DNA from: Edaphochlamys debaryana
Lineage: Eukaryota > Chlorophyta > Chlorophyceae > Chlamydomonadales
Reading direction: 5' to 3'
Assembly (NCBI GenBank): GCA_016858145.1
Contig: JAEHOE010000048.1
Location: forward strand, 1 to 64,000
DNA length: 64,000 nucleotides
Part shown: one piece after another, positions 1 through 9,902 of the stretch
How the letters are laid out: each line of letters starts with the position of its first letter
Position numbering within the stretch: position 1 is the stretch's first letter
Notes under the pieces: generated by a model
The model's input: the letters and a program-made list of their open reading frames with translations, nothing else
Told to the model about the DNA's origin: nothing
The model's database searches: none
Translations under genes and position numbers: made by a program

Positions 1-1250
1 TGTAACTCGGTCAGCACGGGTCTTGCACTGCCTCCGGCCATATCCGGTCGAGTCCTTTCGCCAGCACAGTCCCTAGACATACCCCAGCACTGGGTTAGAA
101 GGCCGGGTGAGGATGTGGTCAGGTGGTGGCGTGCTGGGGTGTAATGCGCAGTTGGGGTGGGGTAGGTGTTTGGGGGACCCCGTGTAACTCGGTCAGCACG
201 GGTCTTGCACTGCCTCCGGCCATATCCGGTCGAGTCCTTTCGCCAGCCCAGTCCCTAGACATACCCCAGCACTGGTTAGAAGCCGGGTGAGGATGTGGTC
301 AGGTGGTGGCGTGCTGGGGGTAATGCGCAGTTGGGTGGGGTAGGTGTTGGACCCCCGTGTAACTCGGTCAGCACGGGTCTTGCCCTGCACTCTCCGGCCA
401 TATCCGGTCGAGTCCTTTCGCCAGCACAGTCCCTAGACATACCCCAGCACTGGGTTAGAAGGCCGGGTGAGGATGTGGTCAGGTGGTGGCGTGCTGGGGG
501 GTAATGCGCAGTTGGGGTGGGGTAGGTGTTGGGGGACCCCCGTGTAACTCGGTCAGCACGGGTCTTGCACTGCACTCCGGCCATATCCGGTCGAGTCCTT
601 TCGCCAGCACAGTCCCTAGACATACCCCAGCACTGGGTTAGAAGGCCGGGTGAGGATGTGGTCAGGTGGTGGCGTGCTGGGGGGTAATGCGCAGTTGGGG
701 TGGGTAGGTGTTGGGGACCCCCGTGTAACTCGGTCAGCACGGGTCTTGCACTGCACCCCGGCCATATCCGGTCGAGTCCTTCCGCCAGCACAGTCCCTAG
801 ACATACCCCAGCACTGGGTTAGAAGGCCGGGTGAGGATGTGGTCAGGTGGTTGCGTGCTGGGGGGTAATGCGCAGTTGGGGTGGGGTAGGTGTTGGACCC
901 CCGTGTAACTCGGTCAGCACGGGTCTTGCAACTGCACTTCCGGCCATATCCGGTCGAGTCCTTTCGCCAGCACAGTCCCTAGACATACCCCAGCACTGGG
1001 TTAGAAGGCCGGGTGAGGATGTGGTCAGGTGGTGGCGTGCTGGGGGGTAATGCGCAGTTGGGGTGGGGTAGGTGTTGGGGGACCCCCGTGTAACTCGGTC
1101 AGCACGGTCTTGCACTGCACTCCGGCCATATCCGGTCGAGTCCTTTCGCCAGCACAGTCCCTAGACATACCCCAGCACTGGGTTAGAGGGCCGGGTGAGG
1201 ATGTGGTCAGGTGGTGGCGTGCTGGGGGGTAATGCGCAGTTTGGGGTTGG
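1..1250. repeat. Satellite array, ~182-bp unit, seven copies
   Basis: Seven head-to-tail copies begin at about 1, 183, 358, 543, 724, 904 and 1089, so the period is 175-185 bp. Copies differ mainly by 1-3 base indels in G or C runs. Each unit holds the core GGTCGAGTCCTTTCGCCAGC followed by a GGTCAGGTGGTGGCGTGCTG block. The open frames across it follow the repeat period and are not genes. The array runs off the left edge of the window. The same family, diverged, recurs near 54.5-55.2 kb inside a LINE. Confidence 0.95.
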
Positions 1251-1257
1251 TTAGATC

Positions 1258-1760
1258 AGTCCCCCACATCGCCCCACCATCCCCTCCCCTGACCCCACAA
1301 GGTCTATACCCGCCCTGCACGCTCGCCCACAGCCCTCAACCGTCCCGGGACCCTCTCGTGCGGGCCCTCTCCCTGATGCTTGGGGTCCGGGGAGGCCTGC
1401 AGAGGGGGATCATGGCGGGGAGGGGCGGCACCAGCCCCCCCCACTCGCCACCAGCCATCCACCCTCCCCTCCCCTGACCCCCACAAGGTCTACCCGCCCT
1501 GCACGCTCGCCCACAGCCCTCAACCGTCCCCGGGAACGCCTCTCGTGCCGACCCTCTCCAGTGATGCTTGGGGTCCGGGGAGGCCTGCAGAGGAGGATCA
1601 TGGCGGGGAGGGGCGGCACCAGCCCCCCCACTCCCCACTATCCATCCCCCCCTGCCCTCCCCTGACCCGACAAGGTCTACCCGCCCTGCACGCTCGCCCA
1701 CAGCCCTCAACCGCCCCCGAGAGCCTCTCGTGCGGGCCCTTTCCAGGCCTGCAGAGGCCT
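1258..1760. repeat. Second tandem repeat, ~187-bp unit, about 2.6 copies
   Basis: A unit beginning near GACCC(C)ACAAGGTCTA recurs at about 1290, 1476 and 1663. Each copy continues through CGCCCTGCACGCTCGCCCAC and a GGGGTCCGGGGAGGCCTGCA block, and the last copy is partial. It is unrelated in sequence to the preceding satellite. No gene is credible here. Confidence 0.85.
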
Positions 1761-2354
1761 CCTTGGCTGCAGCCACGACCTGTGGGGGCGGGGAGGAAAC
1801 CGCGGGGAAGCGGCGGAGTGCGGGGGAGCCCCAAAGGCGTCTCGCCCCGCCTCCCGACCGCACGTCTGCCGCCCAGTCCAGGCGGGAAGTACCTGCTCTC
1901 GCACGACACGTGCGGAGTGTCGCTTATCGATATCTCGGTGGCAGGGTGCCGCGTGCAGTTGGGGAGCGAGCGGGCCGGTGTGCAGGGGGTGGGGGGGCGG
2001 AAGGCAGGGGGGGGGCGCGGGGTAGGGGATGCGGGTAGGGTCTTCCCCCGGGCCCGCCCTCACTGCTTCAGGTCGCCCGACCCCCCAGCTGCATCAACAG
2101 ATAACAGAGCCCGGCGATAGGGGTGTTTACAAACACCAGTTCTGCTGCGGAGCGGGGCGGGGGCGAGCGATGGTGGCGGGAGCCATGGCCTCGCGTCCGT
2201 CCGGGCAGCTCGCGCGCAGGGGCTTACTTGGGCCACCTGTACCGGCGAAGACGTATAGGGGAGGCTGCTGGGCAGGCAGCGCTGTGCGCCGAGCGCTGGG
2301 CAGGGTCGGAAGCGCGCATGCGGGTCCGCTGTGCGCGGACCGCGCGACGAGTGT
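1761..2354. other. No recognisable gene
   Basis: GC-rich sequence with several overlapping open frames on both strands. None shows a recognisable domain, a splice-supported structure or an initiation context. I see no repeat structure beyond short G runs. Confidence 0.5.
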
Positions 2355-2580
2355 GGGATGCCAGCAATCATGGTATCCCGAGCTATACGGGATGCACGTT
2401 TGAGAGGTCCGCGGTGCACCTTGTTGCGCGTTGACTGCGCTGCGCGCGCTGGTATCCCCGCATAGTGCGGGATACCGACTTGTGAGCGAAGTCGCAAGTC
2501 GCGTTCGCGTGTGCTACAACTTCTACAGTCTCCGCGAGTATGCGGTATGCCACATAGTGTTGATCCCACATAGTTCGGGA
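2355..2580. repeat. Cluster of four related short hairpins
   Basis: Inverted repeats lie at 2355-2379 (GGGAT..ATCCC arms, one mismatch), 2375-2393 (ATCCCG/CGGGAT), 2451-2476 (GGTATCCCCGCA / TGCGGGATACC around TAG, one bulge) and 2561-2580 (ATCCC/GGGAT). They share an ATCCC(C)G-like arm, and two share CATAGT in or next to the loop. They could be regulatory sites, ends of a degraded small transposon, or chance in a low-complexity stretch. Confidence 0.5.
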
Positions 2581-2718
2581 TGGTTAGCCGGGAGACCTAG
2601 CTGGGAGGCATGAGCGCGGCATGAGTGCGGATGCGGGGGGACGCAAGCTGCTTTACCCGACTCTATTTGACTGCACACCATTGTGCTTCAAGGAGGCCAG
2701 GAGCTCAACGTCGTCATC

Positions 2719-2838
2719 ATGGATCGCTTCCAGCTGGCCCAGAGGAGCCGCATTTTCTCCTCGACGGTGTTCATCAGCTTCGTTCTGCTCCTCTCCTGCT
2801 CCTCTCCTGCTGCGGGCTCCCTTTCTGGAGCTTATGCG
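2719..2838 (+). CDS. Signal-peptide exon of a possible secreted protein (orphan exon)
   Basis: ATG at 2719 opens a 40-codon frame with a basic N-terminus (MDRFQLAQRSR) and a hydrophobic run (FISFVLLLSC) ending SSPAAG, typical of a secretory signal peptide. It is followed directly by a plausible donor, GTGGGT, at 2839. The terminal exons of a pherophorin-like gene lie downstream on the same strand at 3175-3729, so this may be the first exon of that partial gene. I could not find matching middle exons in the ~340 bp between them. It could also be a separate short gene or a chance frame. Confidence 0.4.
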
Positions 2839-3174
2839 GTGGGTGCGAGGTCCTGGTCCTCTTTGGGTTAGAGCAGTGCAGGTCAGGAGATTTGCGGGTG
2901 GCCCTGGTGCGGTAGGTGCGGCTGTGGCTCGTGTCGTTATATATGCAGCTGGGTGGTGGGCAGCTGGGGTTGGTGGGGCGCCGTGGGCAAGGCTGGGGGC
3001 GGACAGACGGGGCCCTGGGCCCGGGTCAGGGCATTGTAGAGCTCTGCGGGACGGGCCCGGGCTCAAGGTGCCAGCTTGACCAGCTCATCGTCCACCTGTC
3101 ACCCTGGCACTCTGGTAGGTTGTGGTCATGTAGGCACCCGCAGAGCGCTCAACGATACCGTAACACGCATGCAG

Positions 3175-3729
3175 GTATGCCCCAACCGGGTGAGGACGAC
3201 GTCGTGCTTCAACGCCGCTTTTTTACTCGTCATTCTGCGGCCTACAGCCGGTGACACAGTCCGTAATGGACAACTTTGCCGCTCGAAACACGCTGGTGAG
3301 TCCATGGACGACGAGGACGAGGGCCAGGGGCGGTACGTAGGTGCCGGCGGAAGTAGGGACCCAACTTGTCAGCACTACTCCCGCTTGCGGCAGAGGGCCA
3401 ACCCAGAGTTCATCAAGCGACTTGCGTTTAGGAGCGTGCAGCCTCAAGGTCCTGCCCTAACACCACCCGGCTTGACTCATCCCCGGTCCTCCCCATCTTG
3501 CAGGGGTGCAGGCGATGTCTCAAGTAAGTGAGCTGAGCTATCTAGTGGGGATGGGCTGGAGCGAGTGCGACGCCACAGCTTGCTTGGGCCGTACAATTTA
3601 GTCATAGGGTAACCGCGCGCTCTCTCTCTCTCTCCTTAGCTCGTGCTCCCACTCCCTCTTGGCCCCCCCCCCAGCTCGGTGACGTGGAATTGGTGTGGCG
3701 CTGGCAATGTGTCCACCTACTGCTGCTAA
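3175..3729 (+). pseudogene. Partial second copy of the pherophorin-like gene (three terminal exons, one frameshifted)
   Basis: Three exons match, in order and with the same splice junctions, the last three exons of the gene at 43477-49648: 3175-3295, 3504-3523 (a 20-nt micro-exon) and 3675-3729, ending in TAA. The first encodes VCPNRVRTTSCFNAAF, against [16 protein letters not shown] in the other gene. It carries one extra T in a T run, making it 121 rather than 120 nt and shifting the frame. The last two exons stay in register and encode a C-terminus with WNWCG and TYCC. The preceding Cys-rich exons of the full gene are absent. It reads as a truncated duplicate, unless the extra T is an assembly error. 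Confidence 0.75.
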
Positions 3730-4599
3730 AGCAGCAGCAGCTCTCATCTTACGTTGAGACATTGAGCCAGGCGCTGAGTGATAGCGCTATCTCTAGCTAG
3801 CAGGTAGCACTAGTGGAGCAGGCGATCTGTAGTTGTGGGGCAAGTGGGGAAGCGCCTCGCCTTGCTACGCCTGAAGGTGACCGCATGAGGCGAGGACAGC
3901 ACAGGCTCAACTAGAACCGGGTCCTGGCGTGCGGGCGATGGTTGCTCTGAGCGATTTGGCCCATGGCGTTCAGTTCTGGAAGCGCGCCTTCAGTGCTTTG
4001 CCGGGTGGGGCCGGCCCCGTCGGATTGGGACACGGTGTCTGAGGACCACCCCTTTTTTGGCCGTGACCGGGACGGAGATTGCGTTACATGCCCCCGTTGA
4101 GGTGATGATGGTCTTCACTAGATCTCGTTTGAAGCCCGGGTAGGGGCCCTGCCGTCCAAGTCAGGGGGCGGCGTGCTGGCTGCAGGGGCAAGCCCGTGAG
4201 GTTGGCTGCCAAGTCCCTCATTGTAACCACCAAGGACTGGAGTGAGACGAGAACAAGCTGCAAAGCATTGCGGGTATTAACTTGTGTTAACTTGTGCAAC
4301 AACGAAGCCCCAGGAAGCTGCAGCAGCTGGACACGTTCAGCTGCGTGCACCCCGCTGGGGTCCCTCATTCTATCCACCGAGGACTGGACACGGTCACGGC
4401 CGGCTTGCTCAACCGTGGAATGCCCAGTTGTGTGGAGGAGGAAGGCAGGGTGCATCGCGGGCGAGTGAGGGAGGCACGAGGCATCGGGCAGAGGAGGGTG
4501 CTGTGCTCGCTAAGGAGGGTTGGTAAGGCAGATCTGCAATGCAATGCCCTCCCTCGGTCCTCCGTCCTCCTCCGGGGTCAACTCGGCTGGATGCGTGAA
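3730..4599. other. Intergenic, no recognisable gene
   Basis: Open frames exist (for example 4084-4455 minus and 4294-4779 plus), but none has a recognisable motif or clear splice structure. The stretch ends at the insertion site of element B, where TGAA at 4596-4599 precedes the element. Confidence 0.5.
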
Positions 4600-4649
4600 T
4601 GTCAGGACACACTATGGGCTACGGCAAAGTGCAGCCGGCTGACCGAACT
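4600..4649 (-). repeat. Element B, B2 terminal segment
   Basis: This 50-bp segment is the outer downstream end of B. It matches the B1 segment that follows B's polypurine tract (now split between 5089-5107 and 19854-19883) with a few differences. It directly abuts the end of the A2 repeat. Confidence 0.85.
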
Positions 4650-5086
4650 AATCGGCGAGCAAAGACGCAGGCGGTGCCTGGGCTCACTTCTAGGACCAGC
4701 GCCGAGGCTCAGCAGCTGGGTCGAGCGAAGGCTCCTCGGGAAGTCGTCGGATGGCACAGAGACTGCACACAGGCGCTAGAGGCAGCAGAGCAGCACCACT
4801 CTAGTAGTTACAGTCACAGCAGGAAGAGGCGCAGCAAGTAGTAATAGCAGTGCTTCCGACCTGCTAGTCGGAAGCTGGGCGTTCGCCTAAGTCCCCCCGA
4901 TCGGAAGGGCTCATTGCCGTACCTCAGGTGTCATGCCACGTGTCTCACGAGCCAACCCTGGTGTCACAACCCTAGTCACGACCCTAGACGTACCTCCAGC
5001 ACAAGCAGCAGACCAACCCAAACCTCCAGCCCCTACCTGGCTCCAACGGCTCCATACTGTGCCAGTGACGGTACTGTGCTCTGTCA
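4650..5086 (-). repeat. Element B, A2 repeat
   Basis: This 437-bp repeat matches 32528-32976 in the same orientation, with scattered substitutions and small indels. It contains a perfect stem CTTCCGAC/GTCGGAAG near 4854-4875. It shares its first bases (TGACAGAGCACAGTA) and an end resembling GCTCGCNATT with the A repeats of element A, so the two elements belong to one family. Confidence 0.88.
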
Positions 5087-5219
5087 GCTGTCAGACACAC
5101 TATGGGCTGACAGAGCACAGTATCGTCGCTGCCACACTATCGTAGGAGTTCGGTGGTTGCTGGGAGTTGTGGAGGTTGACAAGGGAGAACGACCTGTGTG
5201 TGCGCCATGCACTTGTATG

Positions 5220-5239
5220 GTACAGCATGCATGCTGTAC
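5220..5239. repeat. Perfect 20-bp palindrome in the repeat of element A
   Basis: GTACAGCATGCATGCTGTAC is its own reverse complement. The identical site lies in the downstream copy near 19511-19530. It could be a protein-binding site or a dimerisation structure in RNA. Confidence 0.85.
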
Positions 5240-5281
5240 GGCAGCCTCATTCCGCCCGCGGTGAGGATAGGCTAGCGCTCA

Positions 5282-5306
5282 GCTCCCGTCTCGTTAAGAC
5301 GGGAGC
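5282..5306 (+). repeat. Stem-loop in the repeat of element A
   Basis: GCTCCCGTCT / AGACGGGAGC is a perfect 10-bp stem with a 5-base loop, CGTTA here and CGTCA in the downstream copy. The loop base is the only difference between A1 and A2. Element B has a different stem in its own repeat, so a hairpin there may be a family trait. Confidence 0.8.
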
Positions 5307-5509
5307 ACCGCTTTATGCACCGCTTCATGCGTACTGAGACCTGTAACGTCAGAGTTGTTGCATGCCTTGCCTTCTCTACTGCCAGTCGAAGCAGTCTCTG
5401 TGCTACCCTGTCGACAATCTACTCGGAGCGCGTCTCCGCACGGCGTCCGTCAGTCGCCGTTCTCCAGCCGCGAGTCCTGGGCTACGCCCTTGGCCTTAGC
5501 TCGCAATTT

Positions 5510-8500
5510 TGCTCCCGTCTTCCGCTCGCGCTACGCGCAGTGGACTGCTCATCATTTGGTCACACCCGGGCTACGCCCAAGGTGCGACCTGGCTCCTAGG
5601 ACTGCGTCCGAAAGAGCCGGAGCCCAGGCTACGTCTGGCAGCTCCGAAGGGGTTGTCACTGTCGCTTCGCCCGTCGGCAAGCGGCCACCCCCGGCAGCAG
5701 ATAGAGCTTCTCGCTACCGCGATCGCGTCGAGCGTCAAGAAGAGGACCTGCCTATTCATCGGTTCGCTGAGCTTCACAACGCCCGCAACGCAGGTGTTCC
5801 TCCGAAGTCACCACCGACAAGTCCTGGCCGCGGTCGCGCCCCAGCCCAGGCATCTTTGCTCCACGGTAATCCACTGTTCGAGCAGCAACCCACTGGCAAC
5901 GCCGGTGCGGGTGCGAGTACGTCTGGAGGCTCCGACGTCACTCATCACGCTCGCGCTCCGTCTGCAGGCACTGCAACAGCGCTCGCTGGCAACAACAACG
6001 TAGTTGCGGCTATCGCCCAAGCTGGAGGTGGGGCTGCGGGTGGTCAGGCTGGCCCGTCGCACGTCTCGCAAACCCTCTGCACGCGCCCCAGCCGGGGGCC
6101 GCGGGGGCACTTCCCGCCGTCGCGGGAGGACCTGGGCTGCGCCCAGGCTCAAACCCTAGCTCATCTAGCTCCTCGTCTGACGAAGACGAGCCTCCGCCTC
6201 TCGGCCAGCCGCTGCTACCGCTAGCCCCGGCACCTCAAGCCGTGCAGGCTGGGCAGGCGGCGCCTGACCCAGACTCGGAAGACGAGATGTCAAACAAGCA
6301 TGTCCCTGTCTTCGATAGCATCAACAAGTCTCTCCCTGCCTTCCTCGCAGCGACCCACTCGTGGCGCCTGGGTTGGGAGATGACGTCGCGTGGCGACAAC
6401 ACGTGCAAGCTCTGCCGGCTCTGGCTAGCTGGCATCGCCGGCGGCCAGGGGCCTGACGGCTCGGTGCGGCTCTTCACGGTCACGCAGCACTGGGTCAACA
6501 CCAAGGGCCTGCCGCGCCTGCTGAGGCACCGGGTGGAGTTCGATGCGGCCATCGCCGCCATGAACCCGCAAGCCCGTACCGCTGCCGGACTACGTAGGCC
6601 AGGCGCTGCCGCCCGGGCTTGCTCGACGCCATGGACTACGTCATCGCCTGCTCCGCGAGGACTATGGCCGGGACGACCCCGCCGCCAAGGCGGTACTATA
6701 ACGAGAAGTTCGAGATCTGGACCACGGAGGACCCCACCGCCGCCGGCTCCCGCTACCTGGCCATCGTCAGCGTCTGAGACCTGGTCACCTACCCGCGGCG
6801 CACCCGCCACCGAGCGCTGGCTTCTCGCCGTCGTCAAGTCCCACTGGGTTAAGGCGGCGGGTGATGAACGAGCACATCAAGCTCGGCTACCGGGGGCAAG
6901 GCCGACGACGACCCCACCGCCTGGGACGTGGAGTGTGCATATCGGAGTGCCAAAACGTTCTACGTCTGCTTTTCCGCTCGGACCAGGCCGAGGCGGACCG
7001 GCTGGCGCCCAAAGAAGGTCAGGGCCCTCTGGCGACCGCTGCCGGGCCCGTGGGCGAGTCCCACGGCCGCCAGCCACTTCGACTTCGCCCGGCTCTCAGG
7101 CACAGCTCTACAGCAGGGCGCTCGCCATCCACGGGCCCAACAACTGCAACCGCCCGTTCGGCAACCAGCAGCAGCTGCAGTCGCCGGCGGGCAAAGAGGC
7201 GCCAGCGCGGCCCAAGGAGGCGCCCGGCCCCGGTCACCGGCTCCAAGGGCCCCTGCACCTACCACGCCTGCGTCAACGGCCCCCGCGCCAAGTCCCACTC
7301 GCTGGATTCTGCTCCGAGAACGCCAAGGCGGGCAACCCGACGGCCCTGCAAGGGTACCCGTCCTCGATTCGACATGGGCCAGGCTGGAGAAACTGCTCTC
7401 CGGCAGAACCCGCAGTTCGCCGCACCGCAGCCAGCAGCAGTGTGGCAACCAGCAAGGGCGGCAAGCCGCAGGGCGGCCAGCAAGCAGGAGTACGTCAAGG
7501 CCAAGGACAACAACCGCGGCAAGGGCAGGGTCAACGCCTACGCGGCCAAGACCGACTCCCCGGCGTCCCAGGCCCCGGCGGCAGCGCCGCCGGTTGCCTT
7601 CCACGCGCCGTATGGTTACGCGCCCTACCCGTACGCGCAGCCGCCACCCATGTACGGCTACCCGCCCAGCGCCTATGGCGGCCACGGCCCGCAGCAGCTG
7701 CCTGCACCCTCGGCCGGCCAGCACGCTGCGGCCTTCGCCGCCGCTGCCTCCTACCGTGGCAAGCCGCCGCCCTCGCACGTGAGCGCCCAGTCCCACGGTT
7801 GGCTCATGGGCCACGGCGCGCCGCCGTACGCCTACCCGCCACTGCCCAGCTACGCCCCCAGCACGTCCTCGGCGCTCGCGGACACGCTCTCGGTGGCGCA
7901 GCAGCTGTTCGGCACGTTCATCACGCGTGTTGACAGCACTGCAGGCGCCACGGTCCTCGCCACCAGCAGCTCTGCCTCTGTCTCCAAGCTGGGGGGGGGT
8001 ATGAGCAGCCTGGGCACCAGCGTGCAGACAGCGGCACCGGCGCGGACTGGGCTCCAGTGGCCCATCCCGGCTGTGGCGCTCAACACCGCGCGTGAGCCCA
8101 TGCCCGCCGGCTTCCGCCAGAGCCAGGCGGCGTCGCTGCCCAGCTCTATCCGCGTCCCGCTCGTAGAGTACTGCTCGATCCAGATCTACCTGGATGGCAG
8201 CTGCAGCGTGCGGGTCAGCGGGGCGAACGGTACGACGATTCCTGACGGCGATCGGCGACTTGATGAACGTGGTCAAGGCCCCAGATCAGGCCTTCGCCCA
8301 CGGACACCGCCCCCAACGCCACCCCTTCGCCTGCTCGTCCACGGCTGCAAGCGCCGGCTCCCGCTGTTCCGACGGGCGAAACGGAGGCCATCAACCGGCA
8401 CCTGCAGAGCAAGGACTGCGCCTCGCTGCACTACGTTGACAACGGCGACCCCAAGCAGGGCGTGGCCTTCCACACGGCCGACGGTGGTCTGGTCTACCCC

Positions 8501-9902
8501 TCCGCGTGGCGCCCGACTGCGCCTGCAACCCGTGGGGCCTGGTGGTCGAGAGCCTGGTCAAGGAGCTGGGGCTGACCATCCGCCCTTGCGACGCTGGGCG
8601 TGCGCTCGCTCGAGCAGCGCAGCCGGCCGCTCGGCAATCGTCACCATCCGCACCACGCTCAACCCCGGCACGCCCCAGGAGACCACCTTTGAAGGCGAGT
8701 TTCCTGGTGGTGCGTGACTCAGCTGCCGAGGGGCTCTTCAAGGTCCTGTGGGGCGTGCACTTCTTCTGGCTGCACGGCATGGTGCTGGACTACTTCCCGA
8801 GCCCACACCTCAAGTTCAGGCCGGGCTTCTACCGAGGTGACGCGTCCTGGGCGGCTACGTCAAGCTGATCCCGGCCCCCGCCGAGCTGGGTCAGGCCGCG
8901 GCGCGCTGCGGGCCTGCTACGCCACCGTGCAGCTGCCCGGCGAGCGAGACGGCGGCACGTGAGGTCAAGACCAGGACTGCAACCGCAAGGTCCCGTTCCC
9001 GCCCAAGCAGCTGTTCAAGACCCTGGCTGATTCTGCGGCCTCCGAGCTCTACACCTCCAGGGACAGCACAGTCAGGATCTGGAGCACGCCGGAGCCGTCC
9101 TACGCGGAGCAGTACAAGCGGTACCTGCACGAGGAGGAGCGCAAGGCACTCATCATCTATGCCGACCCGGTGCCGCTCAATGAGGACGAGCTGATTGCCC
9201 AGGCGGATGAGGACGGTGAGCTGGGACGAGTACCTGGTGAACGACAACGGCAGCATCCCCATGGAGCCGCTGTCGCCGCTGCCCCCGCTCTCGCCTCCGC
9301 TGCCACCCTCGCCAGCGCCGGAGCCCTCACCTCCACCACCGCCAGCGCCGGCTGTGGAGCGCTCTCCGCAGCCACCACCTCCGCGGCCCAACGCTCTCGT
9401 AACGCCACCGGCACCCGCGCCCAAGGGCCCCTCCGCACGGGTGCCCCCGCAGGGCCCCCAGGCAGCGCCTGCAGCGAGCCCCTCAGCACGACGCCACATC
9501 GCGTGGTCTCCCATGCCGCCCCCTCAGGCCACGCCTGTCGTGGGCCCGCCCGTACTACAGCTGGGCCCACGAGATCCTTACTACGACCGGGGCTACCGTG
9601 GAGATCAGCGCGGCTTGGAGCAGAGACGCTCCCGCTCCCGTCGCGCGGCGACAAGGAGCCCGACAACGACCGACGCAAGGATCAGGGGCAAGGACCACGA
9701 CCGCGACCGCTCGAGGGACCGAGGGCACGGCGGTCCTGGTCCAGGCTCGTCGGGCGCCGTCCCGCGGGCCACGGCACACCAAGGAGCTTCCCTCCAAGCT
9801 CTCAGGGTCACGCGTCCCAATGCACCTGCTGCACCCTGATCTCGGAGCTGGCCAGTCACCCCAGACTACCGGGCGCTCACCCGCTACCCCGGCCTGGAGA
9901 CT
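5510..9902 (+). pseudogene. Element A gag and start of second reading frame, broken by several frameshifts
   Basis: Translated pieces in all three frames line up in order with the intact gag of element B: the R-rich start (GLRPRCDLA), LHNARNAGVP, GNPLFEQQPTG, a capsid-like stretch from 6287 (MSNKHVPVFDS..SLPAF), the zinc-knuckle region near 7250-7340 and the Y/P/Q-rich tail. At least four frame changes occur between 5.6 and 9.9 kb (for example near 6.23, 6.86, 8.3 and 9.2 kb). The CCHC knuckle is split between two frames. A run of nine Gs at 7991-7999 keeps the gag tail in frame with the following MSSLGTS. An RS/RD-rich segment lies near 9.6-9.75 kb. This element probably cannot make its own Gag. 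Confidence 0.8.
7991..7999 (+). other. G9 run at the gag / second-frame junction of element A
   Basis: AAGCT is followed by nine Gs and TATGAG. In A the run leaves the two frames fused (KLGGG then MSS). Element B has ten Gs at the homologous place (30013-30022 on the minus strand), and there the frames are out of register. Confidence 0.85.

Larger units (their letters stand above)
5108..5509 (+). repeat. Element A, A1 (upstream) repeat
   Basis: This 402-bp repeat differs from 19399-19800 at one base. It contains a perfect 20-bp palindrome (5220-5239) and a 10-bp-stem hairpin (5282-5306). It should carry the promoter and the start of the transcript. It lacks the 50-bp B segment that a complete LTR of this element would have. 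The sequence after it (TGCTCCCG..) does not begin TGG, so an ordinary tRNA primer-binding site is not evident. Confidence 0.9.

Noticed and set aside
1..1250. Overlapping 60-170-codon frames on both strands
   Set aside because: They follow the satellite period and rotate frame with its indels.
4600..5107. Solo LTR left of element A
   Set aside because: Orientation, the TGAA flanks and the split B1 segment show it is the downstream end of element B.
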